DNA of 64,000 bases from Kiloniella sp. EL199 (GCF_900313065.1 NZ_OMPU01000006.1:564734-628733), one strand, 5' to 3'. Shown: positions 8,201-17,926, numbered from the stretch's first letter. Made by a program: numbers and translations. The notes: generated by a model not told the origin, from the sequence alone.

Positions 8201-9373
8201 ATGCCGATTATAAACAGGTTTGCTGAACTTCATGATGAAATTACGGGGTGGCGTCGTGAGATCCACTCGAACCCTGAACTTTTGTTTGATGTTGAAGAAA
8301 CTGCAAGCTTTGTAACTGAAAAGCTTAAAGAATTCGGGCTGGATGAAGTTGTTACCGGTATTGGTCGTACTGGTGTTGTCGGAATTATCAAAGGTAACCA
8401 GACTGCATCTGGTAAAGTTATTGGCTTGCGTGCCGATATGGATGCTTTGCCAATTCATGAAGAAACAGGTCTGGAGTATGCTTCCAAAGTAGATGGTAAA
8501 ATGCATGCTTGTGGTCATGATGGTCATACCGCAATGCTACTGGGGGCTGCCAAGTATCTAGCTGAGACAAGAAATTTTGACGGTTCTGTTGCTGTTATCT
8601 TTCAACCTGCTGAAGAAGGCGGCGGCGGCGGCCGTGAAATGGTTGATGATGGCATGATGGATCGTTTTGATATTCAGGAAGTTTACGGTTTGCACAACTG
8701 GCCGGGTGTTCCTGTGGGAAGTTTTGGAACACGCCCGGGCGCCCTGATGGCCGCAACTGATATCTTTACCATTGATATTCAGGCTTCTGGTGGTCATGCG
8801 GCAAAACCTCATGAAACCATTGATCCGATTGTTATTGCCAGCCATATCATTCTGGCTTTGCAGTCTATTGCTTCGCGCAATGTGGATCCGATAGAGTCTG
8901 TGGTTGTTTCCGTAACAACCTGTAATGCCGGAACGGCCTTCAACGTTATCCCGGACACGGCAAGTCTGAATGGTACTGTCCGTACTTTGAGTGAGTCTGT
9001 TCGTGATCAGACTGAAAAACGAATTCAGGAAATCGTTGAGCACACTGCAAAGGCACATGGTGCGACGGCTGTTCTTGATTACACACGTAACTATCCTGTG
9101 GTGATGAACCACGAGAAAGAAACAGCTTTTGCTGTGGATATTGCATCTGGCATTTCAGGCGAAGACAAAGTGGATACGGATGCAAATCCGACTATGGGGG
9201 GCGAGGACTTTGCCTTTATGCTCAATGCGCGTCCGGGATCCTTTATTTTCCTGGGCAACGGGGATACCGCCCCGGTTCATCACCCAAAATACAACTTTAA
9301 CGACGAAATAATTCCCATAGGATGTTCTTATTGGGCTAAACTTGTTGAAACAGCGATGCCGATAAATCGTTAA
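8201..9373 (+). CDS. M20D amidohydrolase (hippurate hydrolase/IAA-amino acid hydrolase-like)
   Basis: A 390-residue metallo-amidohydrolase of the M20D group, which cleaves N-acyl amino acids such as hippurate. Motifs in order are LRADMDALPI (about 77-86), HACGHDGHTAML (Cys104, His106, His109), QPAEEGGGGGREM (Glu138/Glu139), the His of GLHNWPG (about 165) and the C-terminal metal-ligand region APVHHPKYN. The start ATG has an AAGGA ribosome site. It follows the ArgE-like gene by 65 bp and precedes the binding-protein gene by the same distance, so the three are probably co-transcribed. Confidence 0.9.
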   Translation: MPIINRFAELHDEITGWRREIHSNPELLFDVEETASFVTEKLKEFGLDEVVTGIGRTGVVGIIKGNQTASGKVIGLRADMDALPIHEETGLEYASKVDGKMHACGHDGHTAMLLGAAKYLAETRNFDGSVAVIFQPAEEGGGGGREMVDDGMMDRFDIQEVYGLHNWPGVPVGSFGTRPGALMAATDIFTIDIQASGGHAAKPHETIDPIVIASHIILALQSIASRNVDPIESVVVSVTTCNAGTAFNVIPDTASLNGTVRTLSESVRDQTEKRIQEIVEHTAKAHGATAVLDYTRNYPVVMNHEKETAFAVDIASGISGEDKVDTDANPTMGGEDFAFMLNARPGSFIFLGNGDTAPVHHPKYNFNDEIIPIGCSYWAKLVETAMPINR

Positions 9374-9437
9374 AAATAAAAAAGATCAGCAGTAGAGTTA
9401 TAAAAACTAGTAGAGTAAAAATACAGGGAGTATCAAT

Positions 9438-11033
9438 ATGAAGATTAAAACTTTTCTCGCAGCAAGTGCATGTGTACTTGCTCTTGGTGCAGGGGTGGCG
9501 AATGCCGAAACTTTCAAGTGGTCATTCCAGGGGGATGTTCAGTCACTTGATCCGCACGGTTTGAATGAGACCTTTACATTAGGTTATCTTGGGAATGTCT
9601 ATGAAGGTCTGACCTATTACGATAATAACCTTGAGCTCAAGCCTGGTCTGGCTGTCAGTTGGGAAAATACAGGTCCAACAACCTGGATTTTCAAACTTCG
9701 TGAAGGTGTTAAGTTCCACAACGGCAACGACTTCAACGCAGATGATGTGATCTTCTCTTGGAAGCGTACACTTACTGATGGCTCTGACATGAAGGGTTAT
9801 GGTGGTCGTATGAAAGATATCAAGAAAATTGATGACTACACCATTGAAGTTGAAACACCAGCTCCAAACCCAATTCTGCCACGTGAACTCGTGTTCTATT
9901 ACATGATGGACAAAGAGTGGTCAGAAGCAAATGGTGCGACAGAAGCAACTAGCCCGAAAGCAGCTGATTCCACAGCTACTTTTGCTGCTCAGAATGCAAA
10001 CGGTACAGGCCCATTCATCCTTGCTGAGCGTCAACCTGACGTCCGTTCTACCTTCAAGCGTTTTGACGGCTACTGGAAAGATATTCCAACAAACGTCAAA
10101 GAAGTTCACTTCACACCAATCGCGCAGGGTGCAACCCGTGTTGCCGCTCTTATTTCTGGTGAGCTTGATCTGGTTTACCCGGTTCCTGTACAGGACTGGA
10201 ACCGTCTGGAAGATGCCGATGGTGTCCGTCCTTTGACTGGTCCTGAAGCACGTACCATCTTCTTGGGTATGGATCAGTGGCGTGACGAGTTGCTCTACTC
10301 CAACATCAAGGGCAAAAATCCACTTAAAGACAAACGCGTTCGTGCTGCTATGGCGCATGCGATTGACCTGAATGCAATTGACAAGAAAATCATGCGTGGC
10401 GCCGCTGTACCGTCAGGTCTTTTGATTGCACCGCAGATCAACGGTCACGATTCAGATCTGAACAACCCGTTCGAATATGATCCTGAAAAGTCCAAGGCAT
10501 TACTGACTGAAGCCGGGTATCCTGATGGTTTTGAACTCGGGATGGATTGCCCAAATAACCGTTATGTAAATGACGAAAAAATCTGTCAGGCTGTTGTTGG
10601 TCTGCTTGCTCGTGTTGGTATCAAGGTTGATTTGAATGCTCAGCCTAAATCCAAATACTTCGCGAAAGTAAGCCCTCAGAACGGCAATGACACTTCTTTC
10701 TATCTCTTGGGTTGGACACCAAGTTCTATGGACGTGCATAACGTTCTCTATAACTTGATGTCTTCTTTCGATACGGAAAAGAAAACGGGCCAATTTAACT
10801 ATGGTCGTTATTCCAACCCACGTATTGATGAGATCGCTGGTAACGTTGAAAAAGAAACAGATCAAGCTAAACGCCAGAAAATGGTAGCCGAAGCTTTCTC
10901 TATTCTTAAAGAAGACGTTGGTTATCTTCCTCTTCACCAACAGCCTCTATCTTGGGGGGTACGTGATGGTGTAGAACTGTCACAGCGTGCAGATAACGTT
11001 CTTGACCTGCGCTATGTTGTGGTAGGCAAGTAA
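9438..11033 (+). CDS. Peptide ABC transporter substrate-binding protein (DppA/OppA type)
   Basis: A 531-residue periplasmic binding protein of solute-binding family 5, the class that carries di- and oligopeptides, nickel or opine-like compounds. The signal peptide is MKIKTFLAASACVLALGAG with cleavage after VANA at about residue 23. The mature start is followed by the typical SLDPHGLNETFTLGYLGNVYEGL segment, quoted here only for its SLDPH and YEGL hallmarks. AGGGAG precedes the ATG. A perfect hairpin plus T-run follows the gene, so the binding protein is likely made in excess over the permeases. The neighbouring amidohydrolases point to N-acyl amino acids or short peptides as ligand. Confidence 0.93.
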   Translation: MKIKTFLAASACVLALGAGVANAETFKWSFQGDVQSLDPHGLNETFTLGYLGNVYEGLTYYDNNLELKPGLAVSWENTGPTTWIFKLREGVKFHNGNDFNADDVIFSWKRTLTDGSDMKGYGGRMKDIKKIDDYTIEVETPAPNPILPRELVFYYMMDKEWSEANGATEATSPKAADSTATFAAQNANGTGPFILAERQPDVRSTFKRFDGYWKDIPTNVKEVHFTPIAQGATRVAALISGELDLVYPVPVQDWNRLEDADGVRPLTGPEARTIFLGMDQWRDELLYSNIKGKNPLKDKRVRAAMAHAIDLNAIDKKIMRGAAVPSGLLIAPQINGHDSDLNNPFEYDPEKSKALLTEAGYPDGFELGMDCPNNRYVNDEKICQAVVGLLARVGIKVDLNAQPKSKYFAKVSPQNGNDTSFYLLGWTPSSMDVHNVLYNLMSSFDTEKKTGQFNYGRYSNPRIDEIAGNVEKETDQAKRQKMVAEAFSILKEDVGYLPLHQQPLSWGVRDGVELSQRADNVLDLRYVVVGK

Positions 11034-11055
11034 CTCTTGAACGAGTTGTGATACA

Positions 11056-11088
11056 GGGGGCCTCAGTGTGGTGGAGGCCCCCGTTTTT
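11056..11088 (+). terminator. Intra-operon terminator/attenuator after the binding-protein gene
   Basis: A perfect 9-bp stem, GGGGGCCTC (11056-11064) with GAGGCCCCC (11074-11082), is followed by GTTTTT. It stands between the binding protein and its permeases and probably lets only part of transcription continue. Confidence 0.85.
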
Positions 11089-11145
11089 ACTGGCTCAATT
11101 TATACCAGTTCAATTTATACTGGGGCCTAGTTAACAGGGGACGTT

Positions 11146-12114
11146 ATGTTCAAGTTTGTGTCGATGCGACTGTTACAGTCGATTGTCGTGATGCTGGTCG
11201 TTGGCTTGATTGCCTTTGCTCTTTTCCGGTTTGTCGGAGATCCCATTAACAATATGGTTGGTCAGGATACAACGCTCGAAGAGCGAGAGGCCTTGACTGA
11301 GACTCTGGGGTTAAATGACCCATTTATTGTTCAGTACGGGCGTTTTATTTCAAACGCAGTACAGGGCGATTTTGGTATGTCATATCGTCTGCGACAGCCT
11401 GTAAGTGGCCTGATTGCGGAACGTTTCCCTGCTACCTTGGAACTCTCTCTGGTTTCTGCCGTTCTGGCCTTGGTGTTGGGGGTTCCTATGGGGATCTACA
11501 CCGCGCTAAAACCGAAGTCATTTTTTAGTCGCAGTTTTATGACTGTATCACTGGTAGGCGTATCGTTGCCGACTTTTCTTATTGGTATTTTGTTAATTCT
11601 GTTCTTTGGTGTCACTTTGCGATGGCTACCAACCTTCGGACGCGGAGAGGTTGTTGAGCTAGGCTGGTGGAGCACTGGATTTCTGACAACCAGTGGCTTG
11701 AAGTCTATTATCCTGCCGGCGATTACACTGGCGGTATTCCAGATGACTTTGATTGTGCGTCTGGTCCGTGCTGAAATGCTTGAAGTTCTGCGTACGGATT
11801 ATATCAAGTTTGCTCACGCCCGTGGCCTAAGCCCGAGACTGATTAATTTTTCGATTGCCTTGCGTAATACTCTTGTTCCCGTGATTACAATTATCGGTTT
11901 GCAGGTGGGGTCGATTATAGCTTTCGCGATTATTACCGAAAGCGTATTCCAGTGGCCCGGTATGGGATTACTGTTCATTCAGGCTGTATCCGAAGTGGAT
12001 ATTCCGGTTATGGCGGCATACCTGCTATTGATTGCCTTTGTTTTTGTTGTGATCAACCTGATCGTCGATATCCTCTATTTTGTTGTTGATCCCCGTTTGC
12101 GAGTACAGAGCTAA
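11146..12114 (+). CDS. Peptide ABC transporter permease (DppB type)
   Basis: A 322-residue inner-membrane permease with an N-terminal helix (MRLLQSIVVMLVVGLIAFAL) and about five further helices. The EAA-type loop is seen around EVLRTDYIKFAHARGLSP. DppB-like permeases form one half of the channel for peptide uptake. Its stop codon shares one base with the start of the next permease (TAATG), indicating translational coupling. The gap before it holds the terminator hairpin and a direct repeat TCAATTTATAC (at about 11095 and 11110). Confidence 0.92.
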   Translation: MFKFVSMRLLQSIVVMLVVGLIAFALFRFVGDPINNMVGQDTTLEEREALTETLGLNDPFIVQYGRFISNAVQGDFGMSYRLRQPVSGLIAERFPATLELSLVSAVLALVLGVPMGIYTALKPKSFFSRSFMTVSLVGVSLPTFLIGILLILFFGVTLRWLPTFGRGEVVELGWWSTGFLTTSGLKSIILPAITLAVFQMTLIVRLVRAEMLEVLRTDYIKFAHARGLSPRLINFSIALRNTLVPVITIIGLQVGSIIAFAIITESVFQWPGMGLLFIQAVSEVDIPVMAAYLLLIAFVFVVINLIVDILYFVVDPRLRVQS

Positions 12115-13049
12115 TGAGTGATATTTCAAGCGAAGCACCATCATTTATCACGCGCTTCCGTGAAAGTGATCTCTGGTATAATTTCAAGCGATCACCGGGC
12201 GCAATAGTTGCTGCCATCCTGACTTTTGTAATTGTCTTTGGCGCGATCTTTGCCAACTTTGTGGCTCCGCATAATCCCTTTGATCTCGCAACTGTCGATC
12301 TTTTTGATGGCCTGTTGCCACCTGCATGGGAAGCTGATGGCAAAGCCACCTATCTTTTGGGGACGGATGATCAGGGCAGGGATGTTTTCTCCACGATCCT
12401 TTATGGTTCACGGATTTCCCTGATTGTGGGCTTTGCCTCTGTCGGCTTGGCCGCTGTTCTGGGAATTACTGTTGGATTAATTTCTGGTTATGCTGGTGGC
12501 ATGATTGATTCTTTCCTGATGCGTGTTGCAGATGTTCAGCTATCATTCCCTGCGATTTTGATTGCTCTTCTTATTGACGGTATTGCCCGTGGTGTTATGC
12601 CGCGTGAGGTGCATGATGAACTGGCGGTCTATGTACTTGTTGTTGCAATTGGCCTGAGCTTCTGGGTGCAGTATGCACGAACTGTTCGTAGCTCTGTCAT
12701 GGTTGAACGCAATAAGGAATACGTTCAGGCGGGGCAGGTGATTGGCTTGCCAGACTGGATTATTCTGATCCGTCACATTCTACCGAACGTTATGGGACCT
12801 GTTCTGGTTATCGCTACCATTCAGCTGGCGCTGGCAATTATTACCGAAGCAACGCTTTCCTTCCTGGGGGTCGGCGTACCGCCAACATCACCGTCTTTGG
12901 GTACGCTTATTCGTATAGGGAATGACTATCTTTTCTCTGGTGAGTGGTGGATAACCATCTTCCCGGGTGTAGCCTTGGTTGTTCTTGTTCTTTCCGTTAA
13001 CATTCTGGGTGACTGGCTTCGTGATGCCCTGAACCCGAAACTGCGCTGA
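12114..13049 (+). CDS. Peptide ABC transporter permease (DppC type)
   Basis: A 311-residue permease, partner of the preceding one. It has the DppC-type N-terminal cytoplasmic stretch, a first helix (PGAIVAAILTFVIVFGAIFA), a large periplasmic loop containing LLGTDDQGRDVFSTILYGSR, a hallmark of this subfamily, and the EAA loop around YVQAGQVIGLPDWIILIRHILPN. It overlaps the previous stop by one base and precedes the ATPase gene by 14 bp. Confidence 0.92.
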   Translation: MSDISSEAPSFITRFRESDLWYNFKRSPGAIVAAILTFVIVFGAIFANFVAPHNPFDLATVDLFDGLLPPAWEADGKATYLLGTDDQGRDVFSTILYGSRISLIVGFASVGLAAVLGITVGLISGYAGGMIDSFLMRVADVQLSFPAILIALLIDGIARGVMPREVHDELAVYVLVVAIGLSFWVQYARTVRSSVMVERNKEYVQAGQVIGLPDWIILIRHILPNVMGPVLVIATIQLALAIITEATLSFLGVGVPPTSPSLGTLIRIGNDYLFSGEWWITIFPGVALVVLVLSVNILGDWLRDALNPKLR

Positions 13050-13063
13050 TTGGGAGTGATGTC

Positions 13064-14794
13064 ATGAGTAAAGAATTACTGGATATCAAAGATCTCGTTG
13101 TTGAGTTCCCCTCTCGCCATGGTGATGTTGTTGCGGCGAAGGACGTGAACTTGAGCGTCGCGGCAGGGGAAATCCTGGGTGTTGTTGGCGAGTCCGGTGC
13201 AGGTAAGTCCACCATTGGGAATGCTGTGGTTGGCTTGCTGGAACGTCCCGGCCGCGTTGGCGGTGGGGAAGTCTTCCTCGAAGGTGAACAGATTATCGGC
13301 AAGTCGCAGACGGAACTGCGAAAGATAAGGGGTAAACGGGTTGGCATGATCTTTCAGGATCCGCTGACATCTCTCAACCCGCTTGAGACCATCGCATCCC
13401 AGTTGATGGGCACTATTCAAACCCATCTGGATTTGTCTGATGCCGAAGCACGTGAACGCGCGATTTCACTTCTTGATCAGGTTGGTATTCCGGACCCGTC
13501 TGTGCGGGTGGATCACTATCCGCACCAGTTCTCTGGTGGTATGCGCCAGCGTGTGGTTATTGCTTTGGCCCTGTGTGCCGAGCCTGATGTTATTCTGGCG
13601 GATGAGCCAACGACAGCACTCGATGTTTCTATTCAGGCCCAGATTCTCGACCTGCTGAAGAAACTGGTGCGCGAAAAAGGCGTTGGCATGATTATCATTA
13701 CCCACGATATGGGCGTGATTGCCGAAGTCGCGGACCGCGTTGCTGTGATGTACCGTGGTGTCGTGGTGGAAACCGGGCCGACAGCCAAAATCCTTGGCAA
13801 TCCGGATCATCCCTATTCCCGTAGCTTGATTTCTGCTGTGCCACGCCCGGATGTTCGGCTTCATCGCTTCCCTGTGGTGGAAAGCATTGAAGCGGTCGGT
13901 GAGTGTAAAGAACTTGACCTGAACACACACTGGCTGGGCAAGGCCCGTGACTTTGGCAAAAGTGATGGACCTTTGCTCAAGGTAGATAACCTTGAGATGA
14001 TTTTTAAATCCGGCGGTATGTTCGGTGGCGGGAAAAGCGAAGTTCGCGCCGTTGATAACGTCAGCTTTGATATCCGTGATGGTGAATGCTTTGGGATCGT
14101 CGGGGAGTCTGGATCAGGTAAATCCACGATCGCGCGCTTGGTGACATCTATTTACAAGGTTGCTGGCGGTTCTATTAATTTCGCGGGCACTGATCTGACC
14201 AAAATCAAAAAGCGTCGTGAACTTAATGTGCATCGTCGTCAGATGCAGATGATTTTTCAGGATCCCTTCTCATCTGTGAATTCGCGGATGAAGGTCCGGG
14301 ATATTATTGCAGAGCCTATTCGCTTTCATAAGCTGACAAGTTCCGAAGCAGAGACACGTCAGATTGTTGATGATCTTCTCGACCACGTTGGTCTGGGGGC
14401 AAAGGCAGCTGTTAAGTTTCCGCATGAATTTTCCGGCGGGCAGCGCCAGCGTATTTCTATCGCTCGTGCACTGGCAACGCGTCCGCGGTTTCTTATTTGT
14501 GACGAGCCGACATCCGCCTTGGATGTCTCTATTCAGGCCCAGATCCTCAATCTGTTGAAAGATCTGCAGGAAGAACTCGGTCTGACCATGATGTTCATCA
14601 GCCATGATCTACCGGTGATCCGCCAGATGTGTGATCGTGTTGGCGTCATGTCCAAAGGCAAGATGGTTGAAATAGCTGATACGGAAGAGCTATTCAAAGC
14701 GCCACAACATGACTACAGCAAACATCTGATTAGTCTGATGCCAAGCTATTCCGGCCTTATGGATCGTGATTCAGGACAAGCAGAGGCAAGTTAA
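13064..14794 (+). CDS. Peptide ABC transporter, fused double ATPase (DppD-DppF type)
   Basis: A 576-residue protein with two complete ABC ATPase domains that power peptide import. Domain 1 has Walker [10 protein letters not shown] (42-50), signature FSGGMRQR and Walker [13 protein letters not shown]. Domain 2 has Walker [10 protein letters not shown] (about 345-353), signature FSGGQRQR and Walker [12 protein letters not shown]. In many bacteria the two are separate genes (DppD and DppF); fused forms are common in Alphaproteobacteria. It is the last gene of the cluster and is followed by a strong terminator. Confidence 0.94.
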   Translation: MSKELLDIKDLVVEFPSRHGDVVAAKDVNLSVAAGEILGVVGESGAGKSTIGNAVVGLLERPGRVGGGEVFLEGEQIIGKSQTELRKIRGKRVGMIFQDPLTSLNPLETIASQLMGTIQTHLDLSDAEARERAISLLDQVGIPDPSVRVDHYPHQFSGGMRQRVVIALALCAEPDVILADEPTTALDVSIQAQILDLLKKLVREKGVGMIIITHDMGVIAEVADRVAVMYRGVVVETGPTAKILGNPDHPYSRSLISAVPRPDVRLHRFPVVESIEAVGECKELDLNTHWLGKARDFGKSDGPLLKVDNLEMIFKSGGMFGGGKSEVRAVDNVSFDIRDGECFGIVGESGSGKSTIARLVTSIYKVAGGSINFAGTDLTKIKKRRELNVHRRQMQMIFQDPFSSVNSRMKVRDIIAEPIRFHKLTSSEAETRQIVDDLLDHVGLGAKAAVKFPHEFSGGQRQRISIARALATRPRFLICDEPTSALDVSIQAQILNLLKDLQEELGLTMMFISHDLPVIRQMCDRVGVMSKGKMVEIADTEELFKAPQHDYSKHLISLMPSYSGLMDRDSGQAEAS

Positions 14795-14816
14795 AGCTTA
14801 TCTAAACAAGATATAG

Positions 14817-14850
14817 AAAAGGGCTTTGGATTTTTTCAAAGCCCTTTTTT
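14817..14850. terminator. Rho-independent terminator of the peptide-transport operon
   Basis: The 12-bp perfect stem AAAAGGGCTTTG / CAAAGCCCTTTT has an 8-nt loop and ends in a T-run. Because its arms begin and end in A/T runs it could also act on the convergent DUF533 transcript coming from the right. Confidence 0.9.
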
Positions 14851-14978
14851 GTCTTTCTAGGCCAAGCAAAATCTTGGCTTTTTATAGTTATTTTAAGGGA
14901 CTATTGCTCAAGGCATGAAGAGAGAAGTTTAGGGCTTCTATACGAACGATGAGCAAGAGTTAAGTAAAGTGGCTAACT

Positions 14979-15812
14979 TTAAGCGTGGACAGCTTGGGCG
15001 ACAGACCCATGGATATGTGAAACAAGTTCCGGCTCCAGTTTCAGGCGCGCAGAAAACATGCTCAGATATCCCTGTTCAGCAGGATCATCTACTTCAATTG
15101 CCATCAGGGAAGCCTCGTAAAGCTCGACGGCCTGTTCCTTGTTTTGTGCCAAGGCAACCAGACTGTCGATATCCAGTGGTCTGCGCAGTTGATCCATCAG
15201 GAAGGCTTTTTCATCATTGGACAGACCAAGTTCGTCAATTTTGCCAAAGATCGCATCCTGTTCCGCGCTATCAATCTGACCATCTGCTTTTGCCGCTGCA
15301 ATCATAGCTGATACCAGTGCGGCGCCAAAGCTGTTTGCTGTTTCTGTTTCCGCTTCTACAGCAAAGGCTGAATCCTCGGGAACGGGCGGTACAATAGCCG
15401 CCTGTTGTGGTGTCTGATGTGCGGTATATTGTTGTGAGGGAGGCGGTGTTTGCGTATTGTGGGCATGTCCAGATACCTGCCCGTGCATTTGTCCTGCTCC
15501 AGTTCCGTGGTCCATCCCTTGTTGAGGGGCAGCATTTTTGTTGCCTTGCCAATCGCTATAAGCCTTGTACGCCAGCCCGGCAACAAGGGCGAGGCCGCCG
15601 TACTGAACGGTTTTCTTTGCCATCTTGCGACCCTTCTTGGATCCCATCATATACCCGGCGAGGCCACCCGCGACTGCGCCGCCAGCCAGACCACCAGCAT
15701 TATTAGAGAGGTACTCCTTACCCTTTTGCATGGCAGAGCTACTACCTGTTCCCCCAGTAGCACCACCAGCTGCGCCAAGTACTTCATTGATTAGTTTCGA
15801 TGCGTTAAACAT
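14979..15812 (-). CDS. DUF533 / TerB-like protein
   Basis: A 277-residue protein of the DUF533 family (YebE-like). The first 70 residues contain a glycine/alanine-rich, membrane-compatible stretch (NNAGGLAGGAVAGGLAGYMM, about 34-53) followed by a basic segment SKKGRKMAKK. A Gln/His/Pro-rich linker comes next. The C-terminal 120 residues form an all-helical TerB-like domain (ALVSAMIAAAKADGQIDSAE, then LGLSNDEKAFLMDQL). TerB-like domains bind metal in some cases, but the cellular role of DUF533 proteins is not established. The gene appears monocistronic and converges on the peptide-transport operon. Confidence 0.82.
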   Translation of the reverse strand: MFNASKLINEVLGAAGGATGGTGSSSAMQKGKEYLSNNAGGLAGGAVAGGLAGYMMGSKKGRKMAKKTVQYGGLALVAGLAYKAYSDWQGNKNAAPQQGMDHGTGAGQMHGQVSGHAHNTQTPPPSQQYTAHQTPQQAAIVPPVPEDSAFAVEAETETANSFGAALVSAMIAAAKADGQIDSAEQDAIFGKIDELGLSNDEKAFLMDQLRRPLDIDSLVALAQNKEQAVELYEASLMAIEVDDPAEQGYLSMFSARLKLEPELVSHIHGSVAQAVHA

Positions 15813-15961
15813 GCTGTCCCATCATAGAAATTAGAGTTTTCGCAAGATCACTTTGTTTGTTCCTATCTCATATGGGGGATCTTTTTCGGGTTTCAATTCC
15901 CCATAAGATACTGCATTTTGATAGATCATGAGGAGAGGCAGGGTTTTATCCCCTATTGGTA

Positions 15962-16537
15962 TTATCTCTTATTGCTATTGTCTTTGAGGCTTCTAGCCAT
16001 TTTGCTGGAATCACCCCATGTTGATAACCAGATAACAGCATTGGTTGCCAAAGTAATAGAGCGTGTAAGCAACCGAGCCCATGGCGAATTGACCGTGATA
16101 TGGTCTTCGGCGTGTTGCAGGTGAGAGAGTTCTTCTTGCTGTATATCCTGTATCAAAGAGTAGAGCGCGAGATCTTTATCCTTTAGAAAATACAACTGAT
16201 CTTTCAGATGGTGGTGGACTGCCTTTTCGACTGCGGCGGTACAGAGCCAAATCCCCTGACGCCCGAGCAGTGATGTCACAAAACCGAGAAGCAAACCACC
16301 ATTCCCCCAAAGCCCCATAATGCGACAGGGACGAGAATTGCGTTCAGGCATCGCGGATCTAAAGAGCGCACAGTGATTGATTTCGTGTTCAAGTGTTTCT
16401 TTTAGAAATGTCACGATTTCGGGATAAAGGAATTGGGCAACCCATACCTGGGCGCGATAGATCCTGATCGCCCCGTATTCCCCTGCGTGGTTGACCTTAA
16501 CAATGCGAGAGATTGTAATTTTATCAGCTTGATTCAT
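15962..16537 (-). CDS. coq7: COQ7-family demethoxyubiquinone hydroxylase
   Basis: A 191-residue di-iron hydroxylase of the COQ7 family, which hydroxylates the ring of demethoxyubiquinone late in ubiquinone synthesis. The ligand set is intact: Glu20 in NHAGEYGAIRIYRAQ, Glu52 and His55 in HEINH, Glu104 in AAVEKAVHHH, and Glu135/Glu136 with His139 in QEELSH. The length fits the bacterial short form (about 170-215 residues). It lies alone between the DUF533 gene and the divergent phospholipase D-like gene, with no other ubiquinone gene nearby. Confidence 0.87.
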   Translation of the reverse strand: MNQADKITISRIVKVNHAGEYGAIRIYRAQVWVAQFLYPEIVTFLKETLEHEINHCALFRSAMPERNSRPCRIMGLWGNGGLLLGFVTSLLGRQGIWLCTAAVEKAVHHHLKDQLYFLKDKDLALYSLIQDIQQEELSHLQHAEDHITVNSPWARLLTRSITLATNAVIWLSTWGDSSKMARSLKDNSNKR

Positions 16538-16774
16538 GTTTTCGAAAGGAATGATTGGGAAAGAAAATGTTATTCAAACACAGCTTTGGCGCGAAGAAAA
16601 CATAATATCATAGCCGCTGATATCCTTGGTCGATTTCACACCTTTTACTGAAAGAATGGACGGATGGTGGTTCGGAAGTTGCTTTCCAAATAACGCGCAA
16701 AGGTTGATTGGTCATGAACCTGTTGCACTGTTGTGGTATGTTAAGTGTGTCATGGGTGAACGGGGAGAAAAGCG

Positions 16775-17833
16775 ATGGGTGTTCGTGTTGGAAATGTAGA
16801 GTTTCATGCGGGGCCGGAAGGTCTGGGCGCGCCGGATGAACTGGAAGCGGTGATCGTCGGTTTTATCGACGGGGCACAAAAGCGTCTGGATATCGCGGTG
16901 CAGGAGCTGGAAAATGAAACCATTGCCAAGGCGATCATTCGTGCCCGGCAACGCAAAGTCCGGGTCAGGATAGTGATTGAGCAAAGCTATCTCAAGGCAG
17001 CGATGGCACGGACCGATCCCTGGGCTATGGGCGGCAAACATGAAGTAAACAGACAGGTGCACGATGCAATCCTGCGTGCCAAAATTGATGTGAAAGTTGA
17101 TTACAATTCGAAGATTTTTCATCAGAAATTCATTGTTCGGGATGGCGGTTCTGTTTTAACTGGCTCAACTAATTTCACGCCGACCGGTACGCACAATAAC
17201 CTGAACCATGTGATTATCATCCACGATAAGAAGGTGGCCAAGATCTACAGTCGGGAGTTTGCGGAAATCCAGCGCGGACATTTTGGCAAGCGGAATGAAG
17301 GTCATGATCAGGCACCGATGGACACTGTTGTTTCTGATGTGCCTATCCGCGTTCTTTTTGCACCGGACCACAGCCCGGAAATGGAAATTATGAAACAGAT
17401 GCTCAAGGCACGCGAGCGGATTGATTTTGCGATCTTTACCTTTTCAAAGTCATCGGGGATTGATGACACCATGTTGCGTCTGCTTGATCTTGATATGCCA
17501 ATACAGGGTGTTTTTGACGGTGGGCAGGGCAGTCAGGACTGGGCACCCGTCGATGATCTCAAGGCCAAGGGAGCTGATCTGTTCTTTGTGCATAAGCGCG
17601 GACAGCTTGGCAAGTTGCACCACAAGCTGATGGTGTTGGACAGACAGGTGGTGATTGGCGGGTCCTTTAACTATACGGGGCCAGCCAATAATCTGAATGA
17701 TGAAAACATTATGATCCTGGGGGATCTGGAAACAACGTCCGAGACACAAAGGCAGGCGCAAAAGAAGATTGCCAGATTTGCCCTTGCGGAAATTGAACGC
17801 ATTATCCGGGATCATGCCCGCCCTGTAAGCTAA
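16775..17833 (+). CDS. Phospholipase D-like protein with two HKD motifs
   Basis: A 352-residue protein of the phospholipase D superfamily. Both catalytic HxKxxxxD motifs are intact: FHQKFIVRD (His116, Lys118, Asp123) followed by GSTNFT, and LHHKLMVLD (His282, Lys284, Asp289) followed by GGSFNYT. Two motifs in one chain are typical of phosphodiesterases, cardiolipin-synthase-like enzymes and some nucleases. There is no transmembrane segment or signal peptide, so it is probably cytoplasmic and more likely a phosphodiesterase or nuclease than a lipid synthase. The substrate cannot be assigned. It stands alone, with convergent cytochrome b561 downstream. Confidence 0.8.
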   Translation: MGVRVGNVEFHAGPEGLGAPDELEAVIVGFIDGAQKRLDIAVQELENETIAKAIIRARQRKVRVRIVIEQSYLKAAMARTDPWAMGGKHEVNRQVHDAILRAKIDVKVDYNSKIFHQKFIVRDGGSVLTGSTNFTPTGTHNNLNHVIIIHDKKVAKIYSREFAEIQRGHFGKRNEGHDQAPMDTVVSDVPIRVLFAPDHSPEMEIMKQMLKARERIDFAIFTFSKSSGIDDTMLRLLDLDMPIQGVFDGGQGSQDWAPVDDLKAKGADLFFVHKRGQLGKLHHKLMVLDRQVVIGGSFNYTGPANNLNDENIMILGDLETTSETQRQAQKKIARFALAEIERIIRDHARPVS

Positions 17834-17900
17834 GTTCCTGTCATCTAAGCCCCGTTATTTAGCTCTGCAGTTTAAGACCAGTTCTCTGTTAGACAAAATC

Positions 17901-17926
17901 AAAAGAAAAAGGGAGCTTGCGCTCCC
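17901..17926 (-). terminator. Terminator of the cytochrome b561/YceI genes
   Basis: Read on the minus strand, stem GGGAGC / GCTCCC with a 4-nt loop is followed by TTTTTCTTTT. It lies 50 bp beyond the cytochrome b561 stop. Confidence 0.85.

Noticed and set aside
8558-9112. Antisense open frame (184 codons) opposite the M20D amidohydrolase
   Set aside because: A shadow of a firm gene, with no ribosome site.
15962-17833. COQ7 and phospholipase D-like genes as a joint system
   Set aside because: They are divergent, separated by 237 bp, and share no functional link that I know of.
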